Below are positions 12,701-22,850 of a stretch of DNA of 64,000 nucleotides, one piece after another. The stretch lies in contig CAUEEP010000922.1 in assembly GCA_958450365.1 (NCBI GenBank), positions 1,550,001 through 1,614,000 on the forward strand, in the 5' to 3' direction. Numbering within the stretch: position 1 is the first letter of the stretch; every line of letters begins with the position of its first letter. The translations under genes were made by a program, and so were the position numbers. Under the pieces are notes generated by a model. The model searched no databases. It had not been told where the DNA came from and was given only the letters and a program-made list of their open reading frames with translations. The stretch is from Mesorhabditis belari. Lineage: Eukaryota; Nematoda; Chromadorea; Rhabditida; Rhabditidae.

Positions 12701-12770
12701 GACTTGTTCCGGTGATTATCTCCGTCTTCTCACCGCTCTCATCACTGGAAATGCGAGCTATCATCGATGA
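732..12770 (+). CDS. annexin (divergent, 4-repeat), 13 exons
   Basis: Spliced CDS of 1200 nt (399 aa). Exons: 732-833, 7121-7219, 8071-8167, 8288-8382, 8615-8728, 8807-8863, 9885-9956, 10014-10127, 10285-10377, 11135-11237, 11294-11406, 11630-11701, 12702-12770; all junctions are GT-AG and phase-consistent. An N-terminal tail of about 80 residues precedes the core. Repeat 1 carries [20 protein letters not shown] and [12 protein letters not shown]; repeat 4 carries [12 protein letters not shown] and [15 protein letters not shown], both classic annexin patterns. Annexins bind acidic phospholipids, usually in a calcium-dependent way, at the cytosolic face of membranes. The type II calcium loops (GxGT plus a distant acidic residue) look degenerate (GIDT in repeat 1, SGDRPDHGT in repeat 4), so calcium binding may be reduced; this is inference. 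The family assignment is firm. The first intron is unusually long (6.3 kb) and filled with repeats and a tRNA gene. The start at 732 is the first ATG of an in-frame exon ending in GTAAGT. Confidence 0.93.
946..1017 (-). tRNA. tRNA-Gln (anticodon CTG)
   Basis: On the minus strand a complete 72-nt cloverleaf can be drawn. The acceptor arm GGTTCCA pairs with TGGAACC, the A box is TGGTGTAGTGGTTAG, the anticodon loop is ACTCTGAAT with CTG at 34-36, and the T arm is CCGAGTTCGAATCTCGG. A T-run after the gene on the minus strand fits a Pol III terminator. It lies inside the first annexin intron, antisense to it. This is the one tRNA in the window whose cloverleaf is intact. Confidence 0.95.
1194..1220 (+). 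CDS. possible alternative first exon of the annexin gene
   Basis: An ATG at 1194 opens nine codons (M-T-D-L-R-R-K-S-L) that end directly at a strong GTAAGT donor in phase 0, the phase needed to join the annexin exon at 7121. It could supply a shorter N-terminus. A further 15-nt phase-0 mini-exon may follow at 1270-1284 (after CTTTCAG, before GTAAGT). There is no transcript evidence; chance ATG plus donor is possible. Confidence 0.3.
1908..2050. repeat. minisatellite, 15-bp unit AAAGCTGCCTTGAAC
   Basis: About nine near-identical copies of a 15-bp unit in the annexin first intron. Around it (1370-1460 and 1575-1690) a longer segment is duplicated at roughly 210 bp spacing (ACGGAAACTCTCAGAAAGGT and following). 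Confidence 0.85.
2470..3090. repeat. minisatellite, 12-bp unit GAGCTTGATCTG
   Basis: Roughly 25 perfect copies of a 12-bp unit between 2625 and 2935 with degenerate flanks (GCTTGATTTTGA and similar). All frames are open, producing artefactual QAPD, ELDL and SRSS repeat ORFs; no splice context or start supports translation. Confidence 0.9.
3775..4010. repeat. polypyrimidine tract (TTCTTCCTTC / TTCTCCCTTC)
   Basis: A strand-asymmetric C/T-only tract of about 230 bp on the plus strand. It could form triplex or H-DNA. ORFs across it are compositional artefacts. Confidence 0.85.
4360..4575. repeat. minisatellite, 10-bp unit AAATCGTTAG
   Basis: About 20 copies of a 10-bp unit with GTTAG/GCTAG/GTTGG variants, in the annexin first intron. 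Confidence 0.85.
4750..4822 (-). pseudogene. tRNA-like element (A and B boxes kept, cloverleaf lost)
   Basis: On the minus strand the segment has a tRNA A box (GTGGTCTAGTGGATAG) and a B box (GAGTTCGAGTCTC), with a T5 run about 10 nt downstream. The ends of the acceptor arm do not pair, and the T stem pairs at only 3 of 5 positions. A 5-bp stem with a 7-nt loop can be drawn at GGGCC/GGCTC, but position 33 is not U. Read as a tRNA pseudogene or tRNA-derived element. Confidence 0.6.
4960..5034 (+). pseudogene. tRNA-like element (A and B boxes kept)
   Basis: On the plus strand the A box TGGTGTAGTGGTTAGC matches that of the tRNA-Gln gene, and GGTTCGAGTCC is a perfect B box, followed by a T6 terminator at about 5037. 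Acceptor ends can pair at about 6 of 7 positions, but no anticodon stem forms. It lies about 150 bp from the oppositely oriented element at 4750-4822. Confidence 0.6.
6085..6360. repeat. minisatellite, 12-bp unit GACCTGGTTCTA
   Basis: About 20 copies of a 12-bp unit (variants GGCTATA, GGCTCTA) in the annexin first intron. Confidence 0.85.
7310..7800. repeat. minisatellite, 12-bp unit TTCAATGACTGG, flanked by GATT runs
   Basis: About 25 copies of a 12-bp unit (TGACTGG/TCACTGG variants) flanked by GATTGATT and ATTCATTC simple repeats. It lies in annexin intron 2, 90 bp from the exon at 7121-7219. Confidence 0.9.
8405..8566. repeat. minisatellite, 13-bp unit GAGCAGAAAGCTG
   Basis: About 12 copies with a GATAAGAAAGCTG variant, filling most of annexin intron 4. 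Confidence 0.8.
8994..9515. mobile_element. mariner-type MITE with TA duplication
   Basis: A 522-bp element bounded by terminal inverted repeats TTAGGTTGATGCAAAAGTCT and its complement, continuing through TTTTCATTTTTTTCGTACTT. It is flanked on both sides by TA (8992-8993 and 9516-9517). The TTAGGTTGRTGCAAAAGT end is the hallmark of mariner families. No transposase ORF is present, so it is non-autonomous. It sits inside the tandem TTTAAATAGTTTA repeat of annexin intron 6. Confidence 0.85.
9631..9688 (+). pseudogene. partial duplicate of annexin exon 7 and its acceptor
   Basis: This 58-bp stretch repeats the intron end and first 45 or so bases of the real exon at 9885-9956 (GAAACCTTTTAGCAACTCAA through TCTGGCTGATTACAGG). 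It has an inserted T and a changed base (AAGTTGATTC instead of AAGTGATCC) that break the frame, and it lacks the exon's 3' half and donor. The two copies are separated by an 11-bp minisatellite. Confidence 0.8.
9690..9858. repeat. minisatellite, 11-bp unit GGAACTATAAA
   Basis: About 14 copies lying exactly between the partial and the complete copy of annexin exon 7, so it may have arisen with that duplication. Confidence 0.85.
10385..10850. repeat. minisatellite, 10-bp unit CTACAGTAGT
   Basis: About 45 copies of a 10-bp unit (GTAGT, GTGAT, GTAAT, ATAAT variants) in annexin intron 9. Each unit contains a CTACAG 3' splice-site look-alike. Confidence 0.9.
11734..11907. mobile_element. palindromic MITE (CAGTCGAACCTC termini)
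   Basis: A 174-bp palindromic element with termini CAGTCGAACCTCTCTATAAC and complement, flanked by TA on both sides (11732-11733, 11908-11909). The interior repeats TTACGTTATA motifs. Non-coding, in annexin intron 12. Confidence 0.85.
11945..12535. repeat. minisatellite, unit AGTACTATCTAACAGTAGTACT
   Basis: About 22-24-bp units, each itself near-palindromic around AGTACT, fill annexin intron 12; a second block of four or five units lies at 12870-12990, downstream of the gene. ORFs across it on both strands are compositional. Confidence 0.9.
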
Positions 12771-13741
12771 AAGTTTCTTATTGCATAAGAAATTTTTGAA
12801 AGCTTGATCTTTTAAATGGATCTTTTTTGTAAAAAAAAGTTTGTAAATATTTGCTGATCTTAAATTTATATCAGTACTATCTAACAGTAGTACTGTAATA
12901 GTACTATCTAACAGTAGTACTGTAGTAGTACTATCTAACAGTAGTACTGTAGTAGTACTATCTAACAGTAGTACTGTAGTAGTACTATCAAATCAATAAC
13001 TTTTCAACCTCATTTTTTTCTTTTTTTTATGCTCATTTGATCTTTTTGTTTTTGAGAAATTCAATTTTTGAATTGATTGTAAATTTTGGCTTTTTTGAAT
13101 CAAATAAAATCTGGACTTTATTTTAAAATAAAATTTTAAATAAAATGGGTAATTGAAGTGAAAAAAAAAAACGATTTGCCTAGTGCACCAAAAAGAATTT
13201 GCAATTTGCAAAGAGCACAAAGTATGACGTTTGAGAAAACTGTAAAAAGAAAAGGTCATTAGAGATAAATATCGAATTAAAACGATTCCTTTTCATTTCA
13301 TATACTAAACAAAAAACATTTGAAAGTGTTTTGAAAAAGTTAAAAAAAAAAAACCTTTAACAACAGATCAGACTAATTCACCATTTCTGAAATGTAACGT
13401 TTTTTTTCCTAGTTTTGTAGTTCTATCCCATATGACGAGACAAAAAATTCCTCTAAAAAGCACGTTATCGGTGCAGAGATGGTGAATTAGCCTGATTTTG
13501 ATGTCATTCAAAAGCTCCAAGTTGGCTCGATTTTTTGGTAAAAATAGTTTATAGAAGTCGAACTTCATTGGGAACAGCGTCAAGTTCTTCATTTCAAACG
13601 GCATTTCGATTGGCGCCATTCTTCTATCTGTAAATAAACAAAATTAGACTTGTAGAACTTGGAGAAAAAAATAAAACTAGTAAATTAGTAATTGGTTAGG
13701 TTCTTGAATACGAAAAAAGCAAGTGTTTACGAAAAAAAACA

Positions 13742-14010
13742 ACCGTAAATACTGTAATAGTAGCCCAGCCTCATAATGACTGTGCGGAGCGTTGCGTAGT
13801 CTAGCTTTGAACGAGTGTTTCTCGACACTGGTTTATGCTACAATGCGCTACAAGGTATTAAAAAATAGCTGAAATTCAGGGCTATTTTTTGATACCAAAG
13901 GCGTATTTTTTTTGAAAGTACGGGTGCTTTGAAAAAAATGAAATACTAAAAATCTTTTGCGACTACGCGACTGTACGAGGAGGATGGGGTACTATTATGG
14001 TATTTACAGT
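13742..14010. mobile_element. MITE family 'CCGTAAATACTGTAATAG', copy 1
   Basis: A 269-bp element with termini ACCGTAAATACTGTAATAG and ACTGTAAATACCATAATAG (inverted). The interior includes GCGACTACGCGACTGTACG and an inner hairpin around AAAAAATAGCTGAAATTCAG. It is closely related to 19246-19508 in the opposite orientation and more distantly to 31131-31456. Confidence 0.85.
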
Positions 14011-14249
14011 AGTAAATTAGCAATCGGCTAGGTTTTCGACTACGAAAAAAGCAACTGTTTACGAAAAAATATTTGCGAGGCTGAAAAGTAAACTTTAAAA
14101 AAAACGTTGAAACAATGAAAAAGCTGTTTTTTTTTTCGTCTTGCACCGTATGAAAGTCGAATTTGTGTTGAAGATTCGAAATTAGCATTTATAATTTCTT
14201 TAAAATGATATTGATCTCGTGGAATTTTATCATTCTCTTCTCATCAACG

Positions 14250-15284
14250 ATGCATCTCGTCTCGATTCTTTTTGCCGCTTTTCTTCTCGTCGGAGTTTCT
14301 GCTATGGATTCTACTACAACGAAAACCATTGCAAGTAAGGTTTTACGATTTTATTACACTTTTAATGTGATACTTTGTTTTGGATTTTTTTTTTTTGAGC
14401 CTTTCCTTTAAAATCAAATTTTTGATCAAATCAAAATCAAATTTTTGGTCAAATCCGAATGATTTTTAAGTTTTTAACTTTTTAGATAACTTATATTTGG
14501 TTTGTTATATAAGAATCTCTAAAACTATTGATCATTTTCAAGTTTTAACCTTTTTAAATAACCAATGTTGAGCTTTTTATGTATGTTTTGATGTTTTGAT
14601 GTAAATGATCACTAAGTTGCTTGTTTTTAAACTTTCTAAGATCAGTCAGAAGTGAAAAAGATCAAAAGATCAAAAGATCAAAAGCTGATCATAATGCGTA
14701 AGAGTAAATTGTTTTTACGATATTCAGAGAATAATATGTGAAATTCTAGAGCTGGATGACAAAGAATCTACAAAGAACATGCCGGAGCCACGACTCACGA
14801 CATCAGAAGAGAAAGCAAAGGATAAACAAACGATTACAAAGCAGCCGACAACGAATGACACTACTCCAAGGAACGGCACGATGAATGACACAACCGTCTT
14901 GCCCATCACAAGTTCTGAGGGAGAGCTCTGCTCAGGCAGCAACATCGGATGTGGGTTTTGTTTCATTTTGCTGTATAATCCGTGTTTTAGTCGGTATCGG
15001 TATTTCACTTGTCATAATTGCCATTGTTAGCATCGCTGCAGCTTGCTTTGGATGGAAATAGTGAGTTTTTTGAGATGTAAAAGTTGATATTTATTCTTTT
15101 AGCTACAAGAAGGGCTATCGCTTCCCATATTTCTGGAGAGAACCTGTAGCGGATGCAAAGCCAGCTAACGATAAGGTTTAGAGTGCTTTTAAAGCTTTTG
15201 ATCTTTCTATTTTAGTCTATCACTGAGCCAGCATTTGCCGAAGAGAGCCAAAAAAATCAAATGGAATACGCAAGAAACGTGTAA
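14250..15284 (+). CDS. small single-pass membrane protein, Thr-rich ectodomain (paralog A)
   Basis: Five exons (14250-14334, 14750-14950, 14991-15060, 15103-15175, 15216-15284) with consistent phases give about 165 aa. An N-terminal signal peptide (MHLVSILFAAFLLVGVSA) is followed by an ectodomain of about 75 residues rich in Thr, Lys and Asn-x-Thr sites. Then comes one transmembrane helix (GIGISLVIIAIVSIAAACFG) and a cytosolic tail starting WKYYKKG. The layout and exon phases match the genes at 15730 and 62934, so these are paralogs. I do not recognise the family. A type I surface protein with an O-glycosylated stalk is the simplest reading. An in-frame upstream ATG at 14205 would add a non-signal-like stretch, so 14250 is preferred. 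Confidence 0.8.
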
Positions 15285-15729
15285 TTATCGCCAAAGAGTC
15301 ATTTCATTCGATCGTAAGTTTTATTTACAAGTTATAGATAAGAATTGTTTGTGGGTAGATGCTGTATGCGTTGTTGATCATGTATGTCAATCATCTCAAT
15401 GCTTTTCTTTTTAGGACAATTTTCAGCACAATACTGTGCATGTCGACTTCTTTCGATCCAGTTTTTTTGCTCATATGAATAAAATGTTTTTTTTGATGAT
15501 AAAGATTGAAAAATGGATATTTCTCTGAGTTTAAAAGCAGCAAAGAGTAATAACTTTGTCATATTTCACATGAACTTCTTTTGAACAAATCTTTGAAGCA
15601 AAAAAAGAAAAAGCAAGAGAATTTGAAAATCATCATTTATGGCTTAAGTTTGCGTTAAGAAATTAGCATTTCTGATTGCTTAAAACCAAGAAATCGGTCA
15701 TTCTTCCATCATTTCACTCATCTTTTTCG

Positions 15730-17075
15730 ATGCGTCTCGTCTTCTCGTTTCTTTATATCGCTTTTCTTCTCTCCGGAGTTGCTGCTCAAGGGAAACAAGG
15801 TAAGATTTTGGAGGAAGTTTTGCTTTTGCTCACTTTTTGAAACACTAGTTTTATTCTAGTGCTTCTAGTGCTAGATGCTAGTGCTTCTAATGCTAGTTTT
15901 ATTCTAGTTAAGTGCTTTGTTTCATTAGTTTACCGATTTCAATCCAATCTTTTCTACAATTTGCGCTTTTTAGACAAGGACAACCGTTCCTCTATCAAAA
16001 CGATTGCCACAACTATCTCTACTATCTCTACTATCTCTACTATCTCTACTATCTCTACTATCTCTACCACTACCACAACTACCTCTACTACTACAAACGT
16101 GACCATCAAAACGGTAGCTTGTTTTTAAGAATACACATTCTTTACAAGAATAATGCGGTCCGTTATTACGGATACGTTTTAGGGTTCATTAAGGCATTGA
16201 TTTGATAATAGAAGCTGTAGATATGATAAGTTTTGGTTTACTAGACATACTAGACATACTAGACATACTAGACATACTAGACAGCAAGTATCAGACCCGA
16301 TGAATCTATTTAGATATTACCAAAACAAATACTAGAAACAGTAGAAACCTTGTTTAAAAGTAGAAACATCGTTTATAATGATTACAGTGTTTGTTTAGGA
16401 CACGAGATTGCATTGATTTTGTACTAAAAAGATGTGATACAAGATTTGGCTTGTTGCTTGTTTGAAATAGAAAGCCACTGTCCATTAGAATTACAGTTCT
16501 TTCTTTAGAATACGATTGCCAGCACCGCGTCGACGCTTTCCAATAACACAACGACCACGAATTTCAATGGTTCAACAACAATCAACGGCACCATTGGAAT
16601 GGAAATCAACAACACCAGCTCGACAAAGAGAACACAAGTCGACATCGGAAGCGACGGACATCCAGCATCAAAAGTCGGAATGCAAATCGCGTGTATGTTT
16701 AAAATTTTTCGTCATTCACACAGTTTTTAGTGAGCGTCGGAATTCCAATTATTTTGATTATCTTCGTTTGTGTTATTGGTTATTGCGGTTGGAAATTGTG
16801 GGTTTTAATGTTTTTAGATGATAATCTGTTCGATTTTTTATTTTTTTAAAGGTTTTGTTTCTTTTAGATATAAAAAGAGTGATAACCTTCGTTCACTTCC
16901 ATTCATCAAGAATCTTGGGAAAAAGTCGGCGAAGGAGGGCGATGAAAAGGTGAAAAGTTGATATTTCTTTATGTTATATAAAGATTTGTTTTAGTCAAAG
17001 CTTCTCGGAGATCAAGTGAGCCAAGACGAATCGATGGCGGATCAACCATTGATTGTCGAGAGTCAAAACACCTGA
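15730..17075 (+). CDS. small single-pass membrane protein, Thr/Ser-rich (paralog B)
   Basis: Exons about 15730-15799, 15974-16113, 16508-16710, 16731-16797, 16868-16949 and 16995-17075. The signal peptide is MRLVFSFLYIAFLLSGVAA, followed by a Thr/Ser/Asn-rich mucin-like ectodomain with a T-I-S repeat encoded by a 9-bp tandem (ACTATCTCT). The transmembrane segment is SVGIPIILIIFVCVIGYCGW and the tail begins YKKSDNLRSLPF. The tail ends DQPLIVESQNT. The exon encoding the transmembrane helix (16731) needs phase 1, but the previous exon as read ends in phase 2, so one junction is off by one base (indel or mis-called junction). It starts 446 bp downstream of paralog A, in tandem. Confidence 0.72.
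16235..16283. repeat. 10-bp tandem repeat TAGACATACT
   Basis: Five copies in an intron of paralog B. Confidence 0.7.
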
Positions 17076-18000
17076 AAGGCAGAATTTCTACTTCACCCTC
17101 ACATTTTTGTTGATTCTTCGAGTAAAATGGCTTTTCTTGTAAGTGATTTTATATAATAAAACTTCTGGTTGAACTTTTGAAGCAAAAATTTGATTTAAAT
17201 GATGGATTTTTAAACAAAAAAAAGATCATGGCTGTGTTTTCGGTTCAAAAGAAGAACAATCGGTTGGTTTTGACAGGCGGCATCTTAGTGAAAAGAAAAG
17301 GGAAAAGCAAACAGTGTTGAAAGGGAAAAGAACGAAAAAGTGACACCTCTGGAGACCATTTCTTTTCTTTTTTTTTTTTCTTTCAATGGGTCTCCGAACG
17401 ATTTTTTTGCTACATCTCATCCAAATATGGGAAAGGAAAAGAGGCGACAATTTGGACACTCCTTTTGATTGAAAAGAAGAAAAAAAATGGGGGACAGTCG
17501 ACACACGAAGTCGAGAATACGTTTTTGGAGAGGAGAGATGATTTGGTTGCAAATTGAGAAAGGAATTGGTGGGGAAAGTTCACGGATTTCTGAGGGATTT
17601 CAGTTGTAGAGATGTTAGGAGATGAACTACTGTAAAAATTGATTTGAAATCTGATAGAACGGGTAGGCTTATCAGTATAAACATCTGACGCCACTAGAGA
17701 ATAGTCTGTACCAAAGATTGGAATCAGAGCTGACTTGTGGAATCTGATTCTTATTGTTAGTCTGGCTTTGACTAGGATTTATGAGATGCAGAAAAGTCTG
17801 CTTGGAATTCTAAGGCTTAGCTATGGAGTAAGCTGGATGCTATGGAGTAAGCTGAATGCTATGGAGTAAGCTGGATCCTATGGAGTAAGCTGGATGCTAT
17901 GGAGTAAGCTGGATGCTATGGAGTAAGCTTTTCAGTTCTACTCCATAGCATCCAGTTTTCGAGAAAAATCTTCTTTAGAAGTTTGGCTATATTTTGGAAA
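17076..18000. repeat. gene-poor stretch with 19-bp minisatellite
   Basis: No gene recognised. At 17817-17960 a 19-bp unit CTATGGAGTAAGCTGGATG is repeated about six times and ends with one inverted copy (ACTCCATAGCATCCAG), forming a hairpin. Confidence 0.7.
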
Positions 18001-18049
18001 AACGGCCTCGCCTCATGCTATGGACTTAGCTATGGTATGATGCCGAATT

Positions 18050-18135
18050 ACTTTCTCTCGAGCAGTGACCAAATAGTGTTGTGGATAGTGTGCTCGTCCT
18101 TTGCTCGAATGGACGTTGGTTTGAATCGCATCGCT
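18050..18135 (+). pseudogene. tRNA-like element
   Basis: It contains an A-box-like TAGTGTTGTGGATAGTGTGC and a B-box-like GGTTTGAATCGC with spacing near that of a tRNA. A 5-bp stem CGTCC/GGACG occupies the anticodon-arm position, but its loop is 11 nt. No paired acceptor was found; T5 follows about 40 nt later. Confidence 0.45.
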
Positions 18136-18329
18136 GTCAAAACAAAAGCTTTAGGTAGCACTAAAATCAATTTTTAGGTGTTTTAAAGTGTCTTTAAACA
18201 GTAAGTAGCTTGGAAATGAGTATCCTGTATAGCTATAGCTGTACAAAGAGCATGTAAAGTTAGATAAAGATTAACTTTTGACTTTTAACAAACATTGAAA
18301 AGATTGTTTAAAGATTTGTAGAGTCATTG

Positions 18330-18425
18330 ATTATTGTTATTGATTATTGTCATTGATCATCGTCATTGATCATTGTCGTTGATCATTGTCTTGATCATTG
18401 TCATTGATCATTGTCATTGATCGAA
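18330..18425. repeat. 12-bp tandem repeat ATTGATCATTGTC
   Basis: About eight copies; palindromic TGATCA core. Confidence 0.7.
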
Positions 18426-18644
18426 CGGATTCAAAGATTAATCAGACTATTCAACAATTCTAGGCAAAGTCTCTGAATCGACAAATCCTCAGCTACAGCT
18501 GTTCGATGAAGAGAATAATAGAATTATTCTCTTCATCGAACATCAATTAATCCAAATTTAGCCAGAACAATTGAAATCTTTTCTCCGATTTCACTTCAAT
18601 TCCTTTTCCCATTGAGGTGTCATCCCGATCGGATCGGTGGATCC

Positions 18645-18740
18645 TTTCTTCTTTTCTTTTCTTCTTTTCTTCTTTCTTTTCTTCTTTCTTTTCTTCTTTT
18701 CTTCTTTTCTTCTTTCTTTTCTTCTTTTCTTCATTTCTTG
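18645..18740. repeat. polypyrimidine tract TTCTTTTC
   Basis: Pure C/T strand asymmetry for about 95 bp. No coding support; the Lys/Glu-rich antisense ORFs are artefacts. Confidence 0.8.
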
Positions 18741-19245
18741 ACTGCCCCCAGGCTTTCCCTTGATACAAAAGGGACCCTCAAACCGGGTGTCCCGCCGCCC
18801 CATCAGAGACACAATAAGGAGAAACTTCAGAAAGGAGACCCCCAAATTACAGACCTTTCCCCTCCATCCATCCTTGAGTTTTTCCCTCATCTATTCCCGA
18901 CGCTTTCTCATCTCATTTTTCCGATACGGGTCCACGGATCGACGATCATGCACAGGTGATTTTATCGTTTTCTTTCTTTCTTGACAAAGCTACTGTAGCT
19001 AAGATTACGACGAAGACGAGCGTACAATCGCGTAGTCTAACTTTAAATGTCCAATTCTCCACGCTACTTTAAGCTACAGTTTACACTTGTATTCTAGTAT
19101 TTTGTTTCTTAGTTTCTTCGTATTTTTTTGATATCAAAAGTTTGAAAAAGAAATCTAGAGGCTGAGATAAAAATGATTTTCTAAAAAGAAATTAGACTAA
19201 ACAATTGTACGATTTTCTATTAAAGTATATAAACGTTAAGATTCT

Positions 19246-19508
19246 ACCGTAAATACTGTAATAGTACGCCCCTCGTACAGTCGCGTAGTCGCAAAAGTTT
19301 TTTAGTATTTCATTGTTTTTCAAAGCGCCCGTACTTTCAAAAAATGCGTCTTTGGTATCAAAAAATAGCTGAAAATCAGGGCTATTTTTTGATACCGAAA
19401 CGCGCATCGTAGCATAAACCAGTGTCGAGAAACACTCGTTCAAAGCTAGACTACGCAACGCTCCGCACAGTCATTATGAGGCTGGGCTACTATTACAGTA
19501 TTTACGGT
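19246..19508. mobile_element. MITE family 'CCGTAAATACTGTAATAG', copy 2
   Basis: A 263-bp copy in inverted orientation relative to 13742-14010, with well-preserved termini (ACCGTAAATACTGTAATAGT and complement) and the same interior GTACAGTCGCGTAGTCGC motif. Confidence 0.88.
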
Positions 19509-19739
19509 AGGTATAAATGTCGATTTTTTAATTTTCACTAATACTAAAATGATGCAAAAAGGAAACTTTAAATTTAAGTGAGACTCTTGATTAATTTAGC
19601 AATTTCCCCTTAAGATTTCCCTTAGGATTTCCCCTTAGAATCTCTTTCTTCTTTACTTTCTTCACTGATACTATAGATCGAATCCAATCTGAAATCCCAA
19701 AGATGGCTCGATGGGAGTTCGAGTGTTTCTCTCTTTCCA

Positions 19740-19860
19740 CTCATCTTCTTCTTTCTCTTCCTCTCCTTCATCTTCTTCTTTATCTTCTTCCTCTTCTTCC
19801 TCTTCCTCTTCCTCCTCCTCTTCCTCTTCCTCTTCCTCTTCTTCTTCTTCTCCTCCTACC
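19740..19860. repeat. polypyrimidine tract CTTCCTCTT
   Basis: About 120 bp of C/T-rich repeats. Antisense poly-Glu ORF without splice or start context. Confidence 0.8.
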
Positions 19861-20314
19861 CATTTCATTCTCTCTTTTTTTCCTTTCTTTCAATCAATAT
19901 CTCTCCACAAACATTTGCATACTCAAAGAAAAGGGAAAACTTTGGGAAATTGAAAGAGTTTATATAGATGACGTAATAGATTACTAGATTACAGTTTTCT
20001 AATTGAAAACGATAATCTATTACGTTTTAATTAGTTTTCAATTAGATTACGGTTATAGATTACCATTTTCTAATTGAAACCAAAGCCTTAAAAGATAAAA
20101 CTCTGTAATTCAATGCTTTCTCAAAGAATCCTTTCTATAAACCGATAAACAACCTTTAAACTTAAAAGTTTCCATTCCAAAAATGAGATGCTTTGAATAA
20201 TGGTTGAAAGAGATGAGTCAACTCTTCAATAAAGTAGACAAAGCTTCAATAAAGCTTTCATGAATTTATGATAATACGATTCAGCACAAAGTACAGATCA
20301 GATCAGATTTGTAT

Positions 20315-20545
20315 TGGATTTGAGTCTGGGATTAGATTGAGTCTAGGATTAGATTGAGTCTAGGATTAGATTGAGTCTAGTATCGGATTGAGTCTAGGAT
20401 CAGATTGAGTCTAGTATCGGATTTGAGTCTAGGATCAGATTGAGTCTAGGATCAGATTTGAGTCTAGGATCAGATTGAGTCTAGTATCAGATTGAGTCTA
20501 GGATTAGATTGAGTCTAGTATCGGATTGAGTCTAGTATCAGATTA
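20315..20545. repeat. minisatellite, 17-18-bp unit GATTGAGTCTAGGATTA
   Basis: About 13 copies with GTATCGG/GGATCAG variants in a stretch without genes. Confidence 0.85.
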
Positions 20546-20778
20546 CTATTCCATTTTTCAAGTTAGAACTTCACAGGTTAGGGCTATAGATTCAATATTT
20601 GAGACTTTTGAGTTTAAAGATTGGGATTAAAGATTAAAGATTAAAGATTAAAGATAGTTTAAAGATTAAAGATGTTTAGGGCTTTCAAAATTGATTTATG
20701 AAAAAAAAAGATCATTGACTTGTTGTGACAAACATGCATTTACCGTTTCCTCAGTTTCTTATTGAAACCAGGGATACA

Positions 20779-20920
20779 CGGATCCGGATCCGCATCTCTA
20801 CGCAAGCATACAAAGAACGAAAAGACGACTACGCGACAGTACTATGACGGTGTCTATTGGAGTGTCGTGTAGTCCTCTTTTCGTTCTTTGTATGCTTGCG
20901 TAGAGATGCGGATTTGGATC
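20779..20920. mobile_element. short foldback element with CGACTACGCGAC core
   Basis: Two arms of about 55 bp (GGATCCGCATCTCTACGCAA through AAAGAACGAAAAGA and inverse) flank a core with CGACTACGCGACAGTACT. The core matches the motif inside the MITEs at 13742, 19246 and 31131. Confidence 0.75.
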
Positions 20921-21389
20921 CGATTGGAAATCAATCACTAAATTCAGTTTCAGACTTAGTTATTGTTGTTTAATGATAAAAAATGCTTTATTATTTATTA
21001 TTTTTAAATCTAAAGAACCTTAAAAACATTGAAAACAGATTTGAGTTGCTTTTAAGCAATAGAAATGCTTTTAAGAAAAACTTGAACATAAATTTGTGAT
21101 AAGACAGCTTTTAGAAGGCTTTTAAACAGTTTTTAAACAGTTTTTAGATAGTTTTAACCAAAAAAACAACTCGAAATGCTATTTATTCGAAAGAAAAGCA
21201 AACTTAACTTAAATGAAACTTGTTAAAGTATAGTCTTTGATAGGAAATTCCCTTTTTTAAGGTTAGACTCTATGAAATGAGCTTTAAATCTATTGATCGA
21301 TTGGTATCGATAAGTATTGAACGATAAATAAATATTGAATTGAATTGAATCAAGTCTGTACAGAAAAGGAACAAAAACGGTAGAGAAAA

Positions 21390-21565
21390 GGAATACAAAT
21401 CTGTAGAGAAAAGAAACTAAATCTGTTTTTTTAGAGAAAAGGAACCAATCTGTGTAGAAAAGGAATCAAATCTGTATAGAAACGAAGCCAAATCTGTAGA
21501 GAAAAGGAACCAAATCTGTATAGAAACGAAACCAAATCTGTAGAGAAAAGGAATCAAATCTATCG
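21390..21565. repeat. minisatellite, ~22-bp unit CAAATCTGTAGAGAAAAGGAAC
   Basis: Seven or eight degenerate copies; region 20920-22440 shows no recognisable gene. Confidence 0.75.
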
Positions 21566-22449
21566 TCGTCCTGGCTTTCATAATCGATCTGTAAAAGGAA
21601 TTTTTTAACCCAAAATCATTCAAAACACATGATGAGCTGTCTGTGCTTAAATTTCAAATAATTCTGATCGAAACGAAAGGGAAACGAGTGGAAAAAGCTG
21701 TTTTATCTGCTTTTCCAGCTGCTAAAGCCAAAATTTCTAACCTTTATCTTTTCTGGAGCTATCTTGTGTTCACTTTTTGTTCATGGAACACCCAAAAACC
21801 TGTAAACACATCAATTTCTTGACTCTTTCCCTATCAAAATCGATCATAGAACAATTCGAGACTTAAAAAGACTTCAAAAGCTTTCGATAGGACAAATCGG
21901 GTCTCTTTTGTTTTCTCAGAAAAAAACTTTCTTTCCTCTGATTTGTTCAAAGAAATGCTCTCAAAGACAGCACGTTTTGGTCGTCTTTCAAGTCCCCGAA
22001 AATGAAGGAAAACGGAAAATTGAAGGTTTTTTTCTGTGACACTTTAAGAGCATTCAAGAATTTGGGAAATGTGAGAAAGATCAAATTTTTTGATTGAATC
22101 AAAGAAAAAGATCTTTTGATCTTTTGTGTTCACCAAGAATTCCCGAGTATTGTCCTCAAAAATCGCAACATTTTTTTTTGGCTTGTTTGCTCATCGTTTT
22201 TGACAATTTCTTCGATCTTTACCCGTTTTTTTTGAGTAAACAGAAGTTTTATCGAGCGAAAAATAAAGTGTGCCTTTCTGGTGCAATGAATCCAATTTTT
22301 AGACGTTACTAGATAACTGAGTGTACCAGAAAGGGCGCGTTTACCCGTAGGCCACCCTTTTGTGCGTACTTTCCATGTCGTTCTTTAGAAAAAGTGGCGT
22401 CTGGCACATGGCACCGGGTAGAGAGAAGCCTTTGGGTCTTGGGTAGCCT

Positions 22450-22850
22450 AAGTCTCATGTGCCAGAAGATGCGCGTTTACGAGAACACACAAAGAACGCA
22501 CAAAGGGTTCTGTCAATTTTTTCCCGGTCTTACCTGTTAGTTACCCAGGCTTTGTGTGCTAGAAGGCGTGCGTTTATGAGAACACACAAAGAACGAACAA
22601 AGTGTTCTGTCAAGAACCTGTTTTCCCAGTCTTACGTGTTAGTTACCCAAGCTTTGTGTGCCAGAAGGTGCGCGTTTACGAGAACGCACAAAGTGTTCTG
22701 TCAAGAACGTGTTTTCCCGATCTTACCTGCTACTTACCCGAGCTTTGTGTGCTAGAAGGCATGCGTTTATGAGAACACACAAAGAACATGTTTTGCTAGT
22801 CTAGCCAGAAGTGTGCCAGAAGGCGCACGTTTATGAGACCACACAAAGAA
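22450..22850. repeat. ~100-bp tandem repeats of the GTGCCAGAAGG...GAACACACAAAGAAC unit
   Basis: Four to five copies of a unit of about 100 bp built from the dispersed half-sites (GTGTGCCAGAAGGTGCGCGT, TTTATGAGAACACACAAAG, TGTTCTGTCAAGAACGTGTT). The last copy runs into the first codons of the secreted-protein gene at 22833. Confidence 0.85.

Noticed and set aside
19671..19868. Poly-Glu ORF
   Set aside because: C/T tract read on the minus strand; no exon signals.
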